Below, in pieces: positions 17,701 to 24,073 of a stretch of DNA of 28,417 nt. The notes under the pieces were generated by a model that saw only the letters and a list, made by a program, of their open reading frames with translations, was not told where the DNA came from and did no database searches. How positions within the stretch are numbered: the stretch's first letter is position 1; each line of letters starts with the position of its first letter. Both the position numbers and the translations under genes were made by a program. Source of the stretch: a virus; IMG/VR virus record IMGVR_UViG_3300030019_000135, positions 1 through 28,417 of that record; one strand, given 5' to 3'.

Positions 17701-20700
17701 CTACAATGGTCGATGTTCTTAAAGAGGATTTAAAACTTCAACCATTTGTTTCTGAAGAGGCCGATATACTAAGTCGTATGCTCCAGCCAGAAGATGAAGC
17801 AACACTATACGTTATGGCTCGTGAATTATATCAGTATTACAATTCTGAAGGTCGTACTTTAGACAAGTGGTTAGAGTCACATGCCACATCAGAAATGGTA
17901 GACCTTGTAGCACAAATGCATATGATCTACCGAGATGATGCGTTCATGTTTGACTCAGCAGTTCATCAAACAAATCGTGAGTTGATTGGACCAATTAATC
18001 TATTAGACGGAGATGGACTTAAAACAAATCGTTTAATAAATGATGTTAAAGATTCTAAATATCGTTGTGAAAAACTCAATGATGTTGTAGATGACCAACG
18101 TGCATTAAATGGTAAAACTTTTGCAATATCTGCATCAGTTGATATTTGTCTGGACCCACTTGAAAAGTACAAACTTTTACCTATGACGCATCAGGCATTG
18201 TTCCAGGATATCGAACGAGAAGTTCAATTGAAACAACAAGAGTTATTGTATGACGCTATGTTAGATCAATGGGCAGACCCAGATAAACTTATTTCCCATT
18301 TACTATATAATGGTCATTTGATCCTATCAAAAAATGGTAACAGCAGTTCTATCAATAAGAAATTATTGAAACTGGTTGAAGATATAAGTGCTATGCATGG
18401 TGTTAGACCGGTTGTTAAAGAGAATAAAAAACTAGGACATATTCTAATTGGATTGCCTAATTTTTCTAAGATCAAATATTCTTCGGAAACACAACTGTTA
18501 TCCTTAGATGGTAAAGAATATGTTAAGTACAATGAAGTTCATGTACTTCCAGATTATGCTAAGTTTACTGGTAAGCTGAGTCAAAATCGAATAGATCGAA
18601 TTGCTCAACAATACGGTATCCCTAAGCGTAACATGACACTAATCGAAAATCAAGATTTTGATTTTGCAGATATAGCTGAACCTATGATGAAAGCACATGA
18701 AGAAATTCGAGCTATGTCTGAATTTGAATCCGATGGAAGTCTGGGTACAGTCTTGACTGCCAAGCATGTACAGGAATATATGAATGCTTTACCTACAGAG
18801 TTTACAAGTAAAGTTTTAACTGCTGACTTCTTGAGTGAGGGTATTTTTTGGAGAGGCCCTAGGTTTGATAAGACTATATACGGAATTGGCGAAGCACGAT
18901 TCGGTCTATTTGGTCCGAAAAATGCAGCATATAAAACCGGGCTCATTAGCAACTTTTATGCAATTCGTAATATTGCTGCTCGTGTTGAAAATGAAGTGCT
19001 GTATGCTAATATGTTTTTCAATCGAAAAAATATGTTAGGTGTTGCAGACTTCTTTAAGGGTGCAAGTCAACAAGAGATTGTTGATGAATTGCAGAAGCAT
19101 CCAGAGTATACTGTTGTCTCTATTACAGGTCGAGATAAGCAGATACGAGATCCACATGCTGAGGGTTATGTAACTAAAATCGTTCCAGGGTATCAAATAT
19201 TTAAACATGAGATTCAAGATACTAAAGATATCGAAATGGCTTTACAAGCTGATGCGATTGTGGTTCCGAAGTTTATCTACGAAACCACCTTCCAGGAGTT
19301 GAACAAGAATAACGTGTCCGGCCCGTTCTTAGCCAGATGGTCCAGAATTGTACATGCTTACAAAACAGGTTATTTATTCTCACCAGGAACATGGGTTAGA
19401 AACTACATGGATTCAACCATTAAAGCGATGATGGCTAATGGAGATCCATTAGGTACACTTGGCTATCAAGTGCAAGGTTTGAAAAAGATGACTCAGTATA
19501 ATCAAGTACTACAAGACATCTATACATTTTCTCCTGGGAGCAGACATATAGATACCTACAATCTTGATGGTTATTACCGCATGATGGGTAATAAAGTTGC
19601 GTTATCTAAAGACGAGTTCCTTACCTTACACGGAATTATTACTGGCTTTGGTAATGAGTCTGATGTCCTTCAAAAACAATTTAGACATATTGATAAAGTT
19701 GCCAAACGACAATATGCCTTGAAAGACGCTGAAGGTAACATTCGATTAGGTGTTAAGGACCCAGCCAAAGGTATGGATGCGGATATGCTTACCTCACTCT
19801 ATAGTAAAGTAAAAGCTCCTCCTATGGCGTTCTCCAGATTCATGGAAATCCGCAAATATTCTGAAGCACGTTTTGTTAAACTGGGCGAAGTTGAACGTAA
19901 AGCTTATGCAGATACGACTAATGCCATTCTGGATAAGAAAGTCTGGGAAGACGCGCCGGTCCATGATAAGATCAATGACGTCTATAATATGATGGTGGAC
20001 ACCATGCTCAGTCCTATGAGTTTTACAGAACGTGTCGTAAGACTGGGGCATTACCTCGACATGGAAGCTAATGGTTATACTGCGAATGAGATATTCAGCA
20101 GTATCTCAGACACGCATTTCAACTATATGATGAAGTCTAACGCAATGAGAACTTCAGAGTTACTTATTCCGTTTGCATTCTTTGAAAAGAATAACCTTGA
20201 GTTCTGGCTTAAAGCAATAGATGATAATCCTGTTGCGATTAACATGTTTGAAAAGATCATGGGTGAGACTTCATGGGATTTCAACGAAACAGATGTTGAT
20301 GATTATAAGTATAATATGTCATTACAAGCAGCTATGCTTAATGGTACCACAACCTTAGATATGGCTACTGGTTGGACATTGAAGTTGAATCCTTCAGCAA
20401 TGTCTGCTCTAGGTTGGTGGTACAATACACCAAATGCGTTTATTGAAAAAACCATTACACCTGTAAGACAGGTTATGATAGATTCAATTGCAAACTATGG
20501 CGCCGGTATACCTAATCTGTTTGATCCGAATTTATTCTGGTCAGCTAATCCGACAGATGAATGGTATAAGTCATTACTGACTTGGAACAATGTTCCAATA
20601 TTCGGGCCATTGGTAATTAGATATTCTCAGATGGCACCTAAGTACGCACAACGTTTGAGAGACGCTGGTGAACAAGACCCAAGTATCGTAACTACAAATC

Positions 20701-21809
20701 AGAATGGACAATTTCGTTCTTCTGAAAGTGGTGGTTCATTAAGTCTATTAACTGCAATGGTATTGCCAGACTTATTCGGTGCGTTAAGTGTTACACCGAG
20801 TACAGTTAAGTTTGAATCTTTTGCATCATTCCAAGACAATCTAAAAGAACAAGGTAGAGTCTATGATGCTAACACTGGTAAGACTGTTGACCTAGACGAA
20901 CTCAGCAAAGGTGGACTCAACGATTTCTTTTTCGAAGGTTTCAAATCAGATGATAAAGAAGCTAAAGCTTTATTGTTTGAACAGCTCAAAGATGTAATGC
21001 TCGAATACAAACAAAAAGTTTGGGATGCTAACGTACAAGATTTTGTACCAATAGGTGAGATTAGACTTGGTGGTCTGAACAAAGATTACAATTTAGACGA
21101 TGGTGATTGGCCTCAGCTCTGTTCAGATATGAAGAAATATCTGGGTAAAGTCTGGGATGCTAACCAACGTACATTTGTTAAAGATGGTAATCAATTGCCA
21201 GGTATGCTTAACACTAAAGGTCTTTCATGGGAACAAGTTGTTTACTATCGTGACAAACTGTTCGATGAAAAGTGGGATGCAAACTTTGGTGAGTTCGTAC
21301 CGGCTGAAGAATACTCTGGCGATGTCGGTCTAAACCAAAAGAATCTTACATGGGACGAAGTTGTTTATTACAAACGGCTCCTACAAGATATGGTTTGGGA
21401 CGATACATCTCAACAGTTCGTACCGGCAACAGACAAGGCAACGTCTGCATCTGTCACCCAGAAATACAAGACTGGTACCTTCGGTGGTTATAAAATAACT
21501 GGCGCACCTATGATCCCAACAACAGATGTCGGGGGAACAAAGTTTGCCACTACATCGAAGAAGTATAAATCCTCTTCAGTAGCTGGAGTTGTTACACCAT
21601 TGTATCAGAATGACTATGGTGTTCAAACGAATTACTATAACTATGCAACCTACAAAAGTATTCGTAGAATGCAGGGTCGTACTAATTCTCTTATCAATCA
21701 GTTACGATACAGACGTTTCGTACCGCTTGAAAAGATTCACAATGTAACAACCCTTGACACTCGTCAAAGGTTAGCTAAAATAAATAATGAATTTAGAATA
21801 TGGAGGTAA
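11739..21809 (+). CDS. Giant virion-type protein (3356 aa) with an internal DEDD exonuclease module
   Basis: This is probably a DNA-ejection (internal virion) protein, on size and position. Reading along it: residues 1-110 are Pro-rich with two LRYNG repeats; 250-450 include an MDPTLFASGLGG segment (D423) of a kind I recall from large phage structural proteins; 450-1400 are long charged helices. Residues about 1580-1830 form a DEDD exonuclease-like module (separate entry). The stretch around S2548-N2555 (SPGTWVRN), then MMANGDPLG, recalls the polyvalent-protein 'NP.f..RN' helical domain (LPD38 type; tentative). Residues 3039-3235 contain five W-D-A-N repeats (separate entry). The C-terminus is basic. 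I looked for single-subunit RNA polymerase motifs (DxxGxxQ, RxxxKxxxMxxxYG, HDS) and for HExxH and found none. A modest AGAAGG lies at 11726-11731, and the start is four bases after the previous stop, implying coupling. Codon use matches the rest of the operon. Confidence 0.85.
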   Translation: MTARGRFHFTTYGKHGTDTPTPRPVLPYVPKPQAPTAYGTALKSLRYNGNVPVATPVPLPKQLVRPPVTANTLSLRYNGVVPAYLQVPQKLVAMSTDMKDGFIPNPELYGITHNADLIYDLKGNPSLKLKQDSDTVQAFFKDYLGQMSDTEASAMTSKLFESASRYDSVSKTFKKTKVMKMNPDIPPEYLDAWNYIAYVDKAKSYQKDVAAKTYIDRANSFSDYNDPDQINSAADVVRHTWNDVTQKGDLLSGFKNYWSYAKNVYLDPIANKSAMAFGINALIDFGETLDAITFAKPVRAALLPYEELSNPKSRNYFQSSLSPSEQSRLLSAYDVEGLLTNTHGSHTLGTNTKARRDAETILRMKSDGVYDDYLRYTKELEEHKQELDKKLGGRFFKGITNGDNYSANTGIGAKDVFMEMVMDPTLFASGLGGATKTTIKGAVKLNTMTVVERLIDAGALSESKKVANFYTKQINQIVKKLGPELMSASPERLKEVIGSTVKRWDSKAVGVVKTHPSGASMSDVVEKELINHFSALRNDKAYAVFQAAKFMTDASDKINSAGIKTVFAVPYLTYKGVKWGTKKMEFIKNATFKPILDKYKFKDGTKGTSITHFYDIYNDFKDVSSVVTSRVDTLTDFVNSKISKMMLDGMKIDAAKVTQKLSEAVVTNKNDANAMKQAVDKVIADTTEGRYKTIEEYRSYLENLTNDMNGLVPEFTLLHKGTQQVEEAIGATLNISHLEEMKRANDILQGAFKQGLKVPEENPEKIFIKECFDKVDITNIAEILTEIATHSDRSYTAEMLYKVSDQLKEDSIGLFTDFKTSPIEVGSSIEEYSRAHISVKSQLTQMDALLKKQYGPDMTIRKYVALWDQINLPATNPLLKNILEDIAPHFMRIKQMLALYDGLLSTIKLLKSVARTAKITGKASQDMYATRQMLNKRIRSIATSDPNFNLSKYFDNKSPDDIVAKLTDKPRSLTSPRQHLYLTESDEKLKLRFKNKELQVIKKNRRQVIKDTKVMLAKLREVTQGSGNEALLHYLDKVEEIFASNLPDRKLLQTMNSLFKSAKDGFGYITPHNKVVYKAQTEVEQFAQKTYHSFIDTVLNLGVTVRDPQKYVDKIYNKESKISSLDLKNQAKKEVVEITDEAINTYGELLANNKKYNKRTFIRKFFIKPTNDSIDLLIHNVELQKDLTVNATMHIHLDYVIEQLSAIKENIDDLFHPIEGMKELNALELYKSVIREVTKIEELVEMGHTLEKEIKDEETIVSKINIEGRSAFEIRDLKENGVVYTDGRKAIEKDNLHYQSEYTPSHSLPLRETAKPLRDVFDDSPIYKVIDTFKKMSVPTAQDKDLLDFGMGGTWMRFKGLNFQTAKSFIFGKEMVNLVNDAVLGTGPIAKRFKEIDSAKAAVPSSDTQINQFIVAKTVEEQLARVQHYHRLADALQEITGTEEFAYDILDVMGSYYHMDSTYFRNPIGTMMNELVNKLKLKLYAEHNVTSLSLDNFRQMLFDKDSEFWSAFKPDDYEQCKGLIDKLIESGHVSPLQDVRLQEFMIRVRGANGADGKAVFQLGNLQTAKYDALVADGKTVYVSDIETSTLNANIGMVTSVAYKKWVPLESDALSLKEVLEHCMRNEDIYERRVKLDRRLETSYPNANAIEMYPGQNRSERSGNWKELHTTADRQDVFEEKDLLEEVWNKTGMPTNSDNVYWVHHNMNNFDAAFFNKRLRAASDLEGSGSSLSLKHVMNSLEEMKPEGARIDTDVEAKIAEAIAEFAGNISGNMTLFEHNDFINNLRKLFPEYESRLADPESELGTTLTPIFDSINNLQTLSNAMHDANKLMRCTLTLEPRSLKIKDFPNEFLMKYFTPAELNDYAINVANNPVANKVYLENKWNKVFQDRYMEDALKNADFADEEIIRIMSENPNTMRWIQLTLGHKQMGYAKELEWSKVAQQFDITDLKLSLEGIYILKTLLRKISTETDYKIKSIECLRPYRRSLSTMVDVLKEDLKLQPFVSEEADILSRMLQPEDEATLYVMARELYQYYNSEGRTLDKWLESHATSEMVDLVAQMHMIYRDDAFMFDSAVHQTNRELIGPINLLDGDGLKTNRLINDVKDSKYRCEKLNDVVDDQRALNGKTFAISASVDICLDPLEKYKLLPMTHQALFQDIEREVQLKQQELLYDAMLDQWADPDKLISHLLYNGHLILSKNGNSSSINKKLLKLVEDISAMHGVRPVVKENKKLGHILIGLPNFSKIKYSSETQLLSLDGKEYVKYNEVHVLPDYAKFTGKLSQNRIDRIAQQYGIPKRNMTLIENQDFDFADIAEPMMKAHEEIRAMSEFESDGSLGTVLTAKHVQEYMNALPTEFTSKVLTADFLSEGIFWRGPRFDKTIYGIGEARFGLFGPKNAAYKTGLISNFYAIRNIAARVENEVLYANMFFNRKNMLGVADFFKGASQQEIVDELQKHPEYTVVSITGRDKQIRDPHAEGYVTKIVPGYQIFKHEIQDTKDIEMALQADAIVVPKFIYETTFQELNKNNVSGPFLARWSRIVHAYKTGYLFSPGTWVRNYMDSTIKAMMANGDPLGTLGYQVQGLKKMTQYNQVLQDIYTFSPGSRHIDTYNLDGYYRMMGNKVALSKDEFLTLHGIITGFGNESDVLQKQFRHIDKVAKRQYALKDAEGNIRLGVKDPAKGMDADMLTSLYSKVKAPPMAFSRFMEIRKYSEARFVKLGEVERKAYADTTNAILDKKVWEDAPVHDKINDVYNMMVDTMLSPMSFTERVVRLGHYLDMEANGYTANEIFSSISDTHFNYMMKSNAMRTSELLIPFAFFEKNNLEFWLKAIDDNPVAINMFEKIMGETSWDFNETDVDDYKYNMSLQAAMLNGTTTLDMATGWTLKLNPSAMSALGWWYNTPNAFIEKTITPVRQVMIDSIANYGAGIPNLFDPNLFWSANPTDEWYKSLLTWNNVPIFGPLVIRYSQMAPKYAQRLRDAGEQDPSIVTTNQNGQFRSSESGGSLSLLTAMVLPDLFGALSVTPSTVKFESFASFQDNLKEQGRVYDANTGKTVDLDELSKGGLNDFFFEGFKSDDKEAKALLFEQLKDVMLEYKQKVWDANVQDFVPIGEIRLGGLNKDYNLDDGDWPQLCSDMKKYLGKVWDANQRTFVKDGNQLPGMLNTKGLSWEQVVYYRDKLFDEKWDANFGEFVPAEEYSGDVGLNQKNLTWDEVVYYKRLLQDMVWDDTSQQFVPATDKATSASVTQKYKTGTFGGYKITGAPMIPTTDVGGTKFATTSKKYKSSSVAGVVTPLYQNDYGVQTNYYNYATYKSIRRMQGRTNSLINQLRYRRFVPLEKIHNVTTLDTRQRLAKINNEFRIWR
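11871..12014 (+). repeat. Two LRYNG-type repeats at the N-terminus of the giant protein
   Basis: Residues 45-64 (LRYNGNVPVATPVPLPKQLV) and 75-92 (LRYNGVVPAYLQVPQKLV) are copies of one unit spaced by 30 residues, inside a Pro-rich, poorly ordered N-terminal arm. A shorter echo, LRYRRFVP, occurs near the extreme C-terminus at about 21695-21725. Such arms often bind a partner protein such as a portal or core protein, but no partner can be named from the sequence. Confidence 0.75.
16479..17240 (+). other. DEDD-family (DnaQ/DexA-like) 3'-5' exonuclease module inside the giant protein
   Basis: Three motifs occur in order. ExoI is VYVSDIETST (D1584 and E1586, at 16488-16496). ExoII is WVHHNMNNFDAAFFNKRL (D1710, at 16866-16868). 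ExoIII is LSNAMHDANKLM (D1826, at 17214-17216). D, E, D and D are the four metal-binding acids of RNase T/DnaQ-type nucleases. In ExoIII the usual pattern is H-N-A-x-x-D-A, and here the first position is Ser1821, so the catalytic histidine of the DEDDh class seems replaced. The spacing between motifs (126 and 116 residues) is longer than in compact exonucleases, so insertions are likely. Activity on DNA or RNA cannot be decided. Confidence 0.7.
20853..21446 (+). repeat. Five degenerate V-[YW]-D-A-N protein repeats near the C-terminus of the giant protein
   Basis: Copies begin at residues 3041 (VYDANTGK), 3094 (VWDANVQDFVP), 3138 (VWDANQRTFV), 3178 (KWDANFGEFVP) and 3219 (VWDDTSQQFVP), with periods of 53, 44, 40 and 41 residues. 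Between them the units share 'GLN.K.LtWeqVvyYr..L' (GLSWEQVVYYRDKLFD, NLTWDEVVYYKRLLQD). The DNA keeps TGGGATGC(T/A)AAC in three copies, so the units arose by duplication. The strand-then-helix unit of about 40 residues resembles short binding repeats. Confidence 0.88.
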
Positions 21810-21813
21810 GTTT

Positions 21814-21870
21814 ATGGCTAAGAAGAAAAAACCGACAAAGAAAATGATGCCGAAAAAAGGATGTAAGTAA
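21814..21870 (+). CDS. 18-aa lysine-rich peptide
   Basis: The ATG has a well-placed TGGAGGT (21801-21807) that forms the last two sense codons and stop of the giant gene, so translation is coupled to it. The product is MAKKKKPTKKMMPKKGCK: nine Lys of 18 residues, one Cys, two Pro, no acidic residue. It could bind DNA, RNA or the acidic inside of the capsid. The terminator follows directly after its stop, so it is the last gene of the virion operon. Such a gene is below usual annotation limits, and the coupling and spacing are the main support. Confidence 0.6.
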   Translation: MAKKKKPTKKMMPKKGCK

Positions 21871-21913
21871 AAAAAATGGAGTAGCAATTGTTAGTTGCTA
21901 CTCCGTTCTTTTA
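21869..21913. terminator. Bidirectional terminator between convergent operons
   Basis: GGAGTAGCAA (21878-21887) pairs perfectly with TTGCTACTCC (21895-21904) around a 7-base loop. On the forward strand GTTCTTTT follows. On the reverse strand eight uninterrupted A (21869-21876) become a U-tract. The forward operon ends at 21870 and the last reverse gene ends at 21911, so one hairpin stops both transcripts. Confidence 0.9.
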
Positions 21914-22150
21914 TCTTAAAGATCTTTGAAGATTTGTTGCGGCTTCCAGAACGTCGTTTGTTATACGATGTATCTGATTGATCTTTTGATAATGATTTTC
22001 TGGCTCAGGGTTGACTGGATCTTCAACGTTGCTAGGACCTCCGTCTACGAACATTTGCGTTATCTTTAATACCGCTAATGCTTCTTCCAATTTCTTGGAA
22101 ATTTCTTTGAACTCATATGTTAGAGTCCATTCTTGTACGTCGTTTGCCAT
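21911..22150 (-). CDS. Unknown small protein (79 aa), last gene of the replication operon
   Basis: The start is at 22150 because GAAAGGAG lies just before it; an upstream in-frame ATG at 22210 is inside the neighbouring gene. The product is helical: WTLTYEFKEISKKLEEALAV, then an acidic loop rich in Pro/Asn (VEDPVNPEPENH), then a long helix (YQKINQIHRITNDVLEAATN). The two-helix pattern fits a small dimerising protein. It has no cysteines and no membrane segment. No family is recognised. It is 16 bases downstream of the Cys-rich gene and ends in the bidirectional terminator. Confidence 0.75.
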   Translation of the reverse strand: MANDVQEWTLTYEFKEISKKLEEALAVLKITQMFVDGGPSNVEDPVNPEPENHYQKINQIHRITNDVLEAATNLQRSLR

Positions 22151-22166
22151 AATTTTCTCCTTTCTA

Positions 22167-22481
22167 TTATTTATACTTAGGCACGTGTAATGCACGGCCA
22201 TCCGATTCAACTAAGTCCGGGCAAATTACCCAACCTGTTGACCGGGGTTTTTCGTTTTGGTATTTACAGCAAGCATTGCACATGTCTGTTATTGCAGATA
22301 TCAATTGTTCATTCGAAATAGTTTCTTTAGAGTTATGCGTAATGTATGTTCCGCAGTGACAGATCAAACATTTTACTCCTGTCGAACCAAATTCTGGACT
22401 AAAGATATCATTAGTTTTTGTCTTTATGATCTTATGTTCTAAGACAGCTTGCTGACACGGGTATAAACTATTCTGTTCCAT
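22167..22481 (-). CDS. Cys-rich, probably zinc-binding small protein (104 aa)
   Basis: Eight cysteines include two clusters, KCLICHCG (C38, C41, C43) and MCNACC (C68, C71, C72), plus C9 and C87. A CxxCxC and CxxCC pair separated by about 25 residues is typical of a structural zinc site. The rest is mixed. The ATG lies 14 bases inside the end of the YqaJ-type nuclease gene, with GGAGG in that gene's last codons, so the two are translationally coupled. It may be a DNA- or protein-binding accessory of the recombination module; no family is recognised. Confidence 0.75.
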   Translation of the reverse strand: MEQNSLYPCQQAVLEHKIIKTKTNDIFSPEFGSTGVKCLICHCGTYITHNSKETISNEQLISAITDMCNACCKYQNEKPRSTGWVICPDLVESDGRALHVPKYK

Positions 22482-23379
22482 AAGGCGGTACCTCCACTAC
22501 AGGTGCAGCAATTGCTTTAGCAATGTGATCCTGTAGTTTCATTTCGAAATCTGGTTTACGACCACGTCTGATTAATTCCCAGACCTTATTACTTTCGATA
22601 ATAAGATTCTGAATTACAACGTCGTCTCTCCAGATTACGAAGATATATACACGCCAGTCTCGTTCAAAGATTACACATAGATAGCCAAATGGTGCATTGG
22701 CTCCCATAATCTGTTGTTGAACCTGGGTGTAATAATACGGTGGAATACCGTATTGTGCAGCCTTAGTTTGAATAGTGTTCATTGTAGACAGACCGAAGTT
22801 TTCCGGCATTGATAAAAATCCGATTCCTTCCTGGAACCAAGCTTTCTTAAAATCATAATGTTTGAATCCAAAAGTCGTGCAGACTTTCATCTCTGCTGGG
22901 ATATAGACATACTTGTCACCTTCAGTAAATTCCTTATCTACAATACCATCATAGTTGATCTTGAGCCAAGGGAAATCTTTCATGGCATACATGTCTACTG
23001 GTTTGATAATTCGTTTACCTAGAATCTCAGCAACCTTTGAGATAACCATAGGTTCCAGATCCGCACCTTTACGGACTGAGTCTTTTAAGCCAATGGCTTT
23101 CTCATCTTTTGTAAGATGATCTCTACATTTTTCTTCGACCAGTTGCTGTCTTGTAGTGTAAGGACTTACACCTAGTACAGAACTAGCGTCTGATCCACCA
23201 AGACCGTCTTTACGAATGAGCGCATATGCCTCATTAGGATACTGGTCTATCTGTTGGACTGCTATTTCAATAGGTAATTGTGATAGGTCTAATACTCCAG
23301 CATTAGCTGCTGAGAAATCAAATCCTTTGTTGTACTCTGCCAGATATTTTTCATCATCTGGGTTTACTGTTATCGTCAT
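22468..23379 (-). CDS. YqaJ / lambda-exonuclease-type recombination nuclease
   Basis: This 303-aa PD-(D/E)xK nuclease would chew 5' ends of double-stranded DNA to give 3' tails for annealing or strand exchange. The YqaJ signatures are present: GLGGSDASSVLGVSPYTT (residues 59-76), RKGADLEP with E109, NYDGIVD with catalytic D144, PAEMKV with E163-x-K165, and the C-terminal YYYTQVQQQIMG (215-226). The start at 23379 follows AGAGGAG; a longer reading from 23418 would overlap the upstream gene further without a site. It overlaps the diphosphohydrolase-like gene by 26 bases. No annealing protein (RecT/Erf/Beta-like) is visible next to it in this window. Confidence 0.88.
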   Translation of the reverse strand: MTITVNPDDEKYLAEYNKGFDFSAANAGVLDLSQLPIEIAVQQIDQYPNEAYALIRKDGLGGSDASSVLGVSPYTTRQQLVEEKCRDHLTKDEKAIGLKDSVRKGADLEPMVISKVAEILGKRIIKPVDMYAMKDFPWLKINYDGIVDKEFTEGDKYVYIPAEMKVCTTFGFKHYDFKKAWFQEGIGFLSMPENFGLSTMNTIQTKAAQYGIPPYYYTQVQQQIMGANAPFGYLCVIFERDWRVYIFVIWRDDVVIQNLIIESNKVWELIRRGRKPDFEMKLQDHIAKAIAAPVVEVPPYGTE

Positions 23380-24073
23380 TGAATGCTCCTCTCTTATAAA
23401 ATTCACTGAGGAATGCACAATTGCAATCTAAGTGAAATAAATGAGGTAAGCCCGATTCCTCGTCTAATGATAATGGATCGGCAGCAAATGCTAAAGCATG
23501 CCTTAACATTGCATCCACCCATCTGTAAGGATCTACGGTTAACCAGGAATCTGGTGCCTTGTACTTATCATTACCAAACTTTTTAGCAATAGCGATATAG
23601 TGCATAATCTGTGATGGGGCTAAACGAAGTTCAGCTTTACCGCTATCTGCTTTATAGAGTTGTGGTTTTTCAGTATCTGGCGTCTCGTCCCATTGCTTTT
23701 CTGTAATGATATCGATCTTTCTCTCTTCGCCCTCGTCACAACCTATTAACCCAAATAGAACTTGATTTCGTTTTAAACAAAATGGTGCCTTTACTACTTG
23801 ATTAGTTGCTAGGTAGTAACCGCATTTGTCACAAGTTACTACTGGTGATTTTCGTCCCATGTGTACGGCTACTGTATCAATACGTTCTTGGAGTCCTTTT
23901 TCGAAATTCCTTTGGTAGTATGTACCAGCATCTTCGATTTGCTTTTCAGTAAGCATATCCGGTTCAGCTTCTATACCAAAGACATGTTGCATTCTTACAT
24001 GCATATCTTCTTCTGGTATTTCTTCGGGGATGTCGTCTTTGACATATTCAAATCTTGATTTTTGTTTACTCAT
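23354..24073 (-). CDS. dATP/dGTP diphosphohydrolase-like protein (DUF5664 type) with an N-terminal zinc-ribbon-like part
   Basis: This 239-aa protein has the DUF5664 pattern from about residue 143 on: SGKAELRLAP, KKFGNDKY, DSW, YRWVDAMLRHALAF (R191, H192), and DEESGLPHLFHLDCN (204-218). Members of this family are annotated as dATP/dGTP diphosphohydrolases that remove pyrophosphate from purine deoxynucleotides, changing the nucleotide pool. Residues 81-112 carry four cysteines (CDKC, FC, GC), which look like a zinc ribbon in front of the catalytic part. The start at 24073 follows GAAGGAG. The gene overlaps the resolvase gene by 8 bases. Activity is inferred from the family. Confidence 0.78.
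   Translation of the reverse strand: MSKQKSRFEYVKDDIPEEIPEEDMHVRMQHVFGIEAEPDMLTEKQIEDAGTYYQRNFEKGLQERIDTVAVHMGRKSPVVTCDKCGYYLATNQVVKAPFCLKRNQVLFGLIGCDEGEERKIDIITEKQWDETPDTEKPQLYKADSGKAELRLAPSQIMHYIAIAKKFGNDKYKAPDSWLTVDPYRWVDAMLRHALAFAADPLSLDEESGLPHLFHLDCNCAFLSEFYKRGAFNDDNSKPR

Noticed and set aside
11739-21809. Virion RNA polymerase identity for the giant protein
   Set aside because: Size and context fit, but I could not find the palm motifs or the YG-containing O-helix motif of T7/N4-type RNA polymerases.
23354-24073. Claim that the phage has a 2-aminoadenine (Z) genome
   Set aside because: A DUF5664-type protein alone is not enough; no PurZ-like gene is in the window and the polymerase motifs alone do not identify a Z-specific enzyme.
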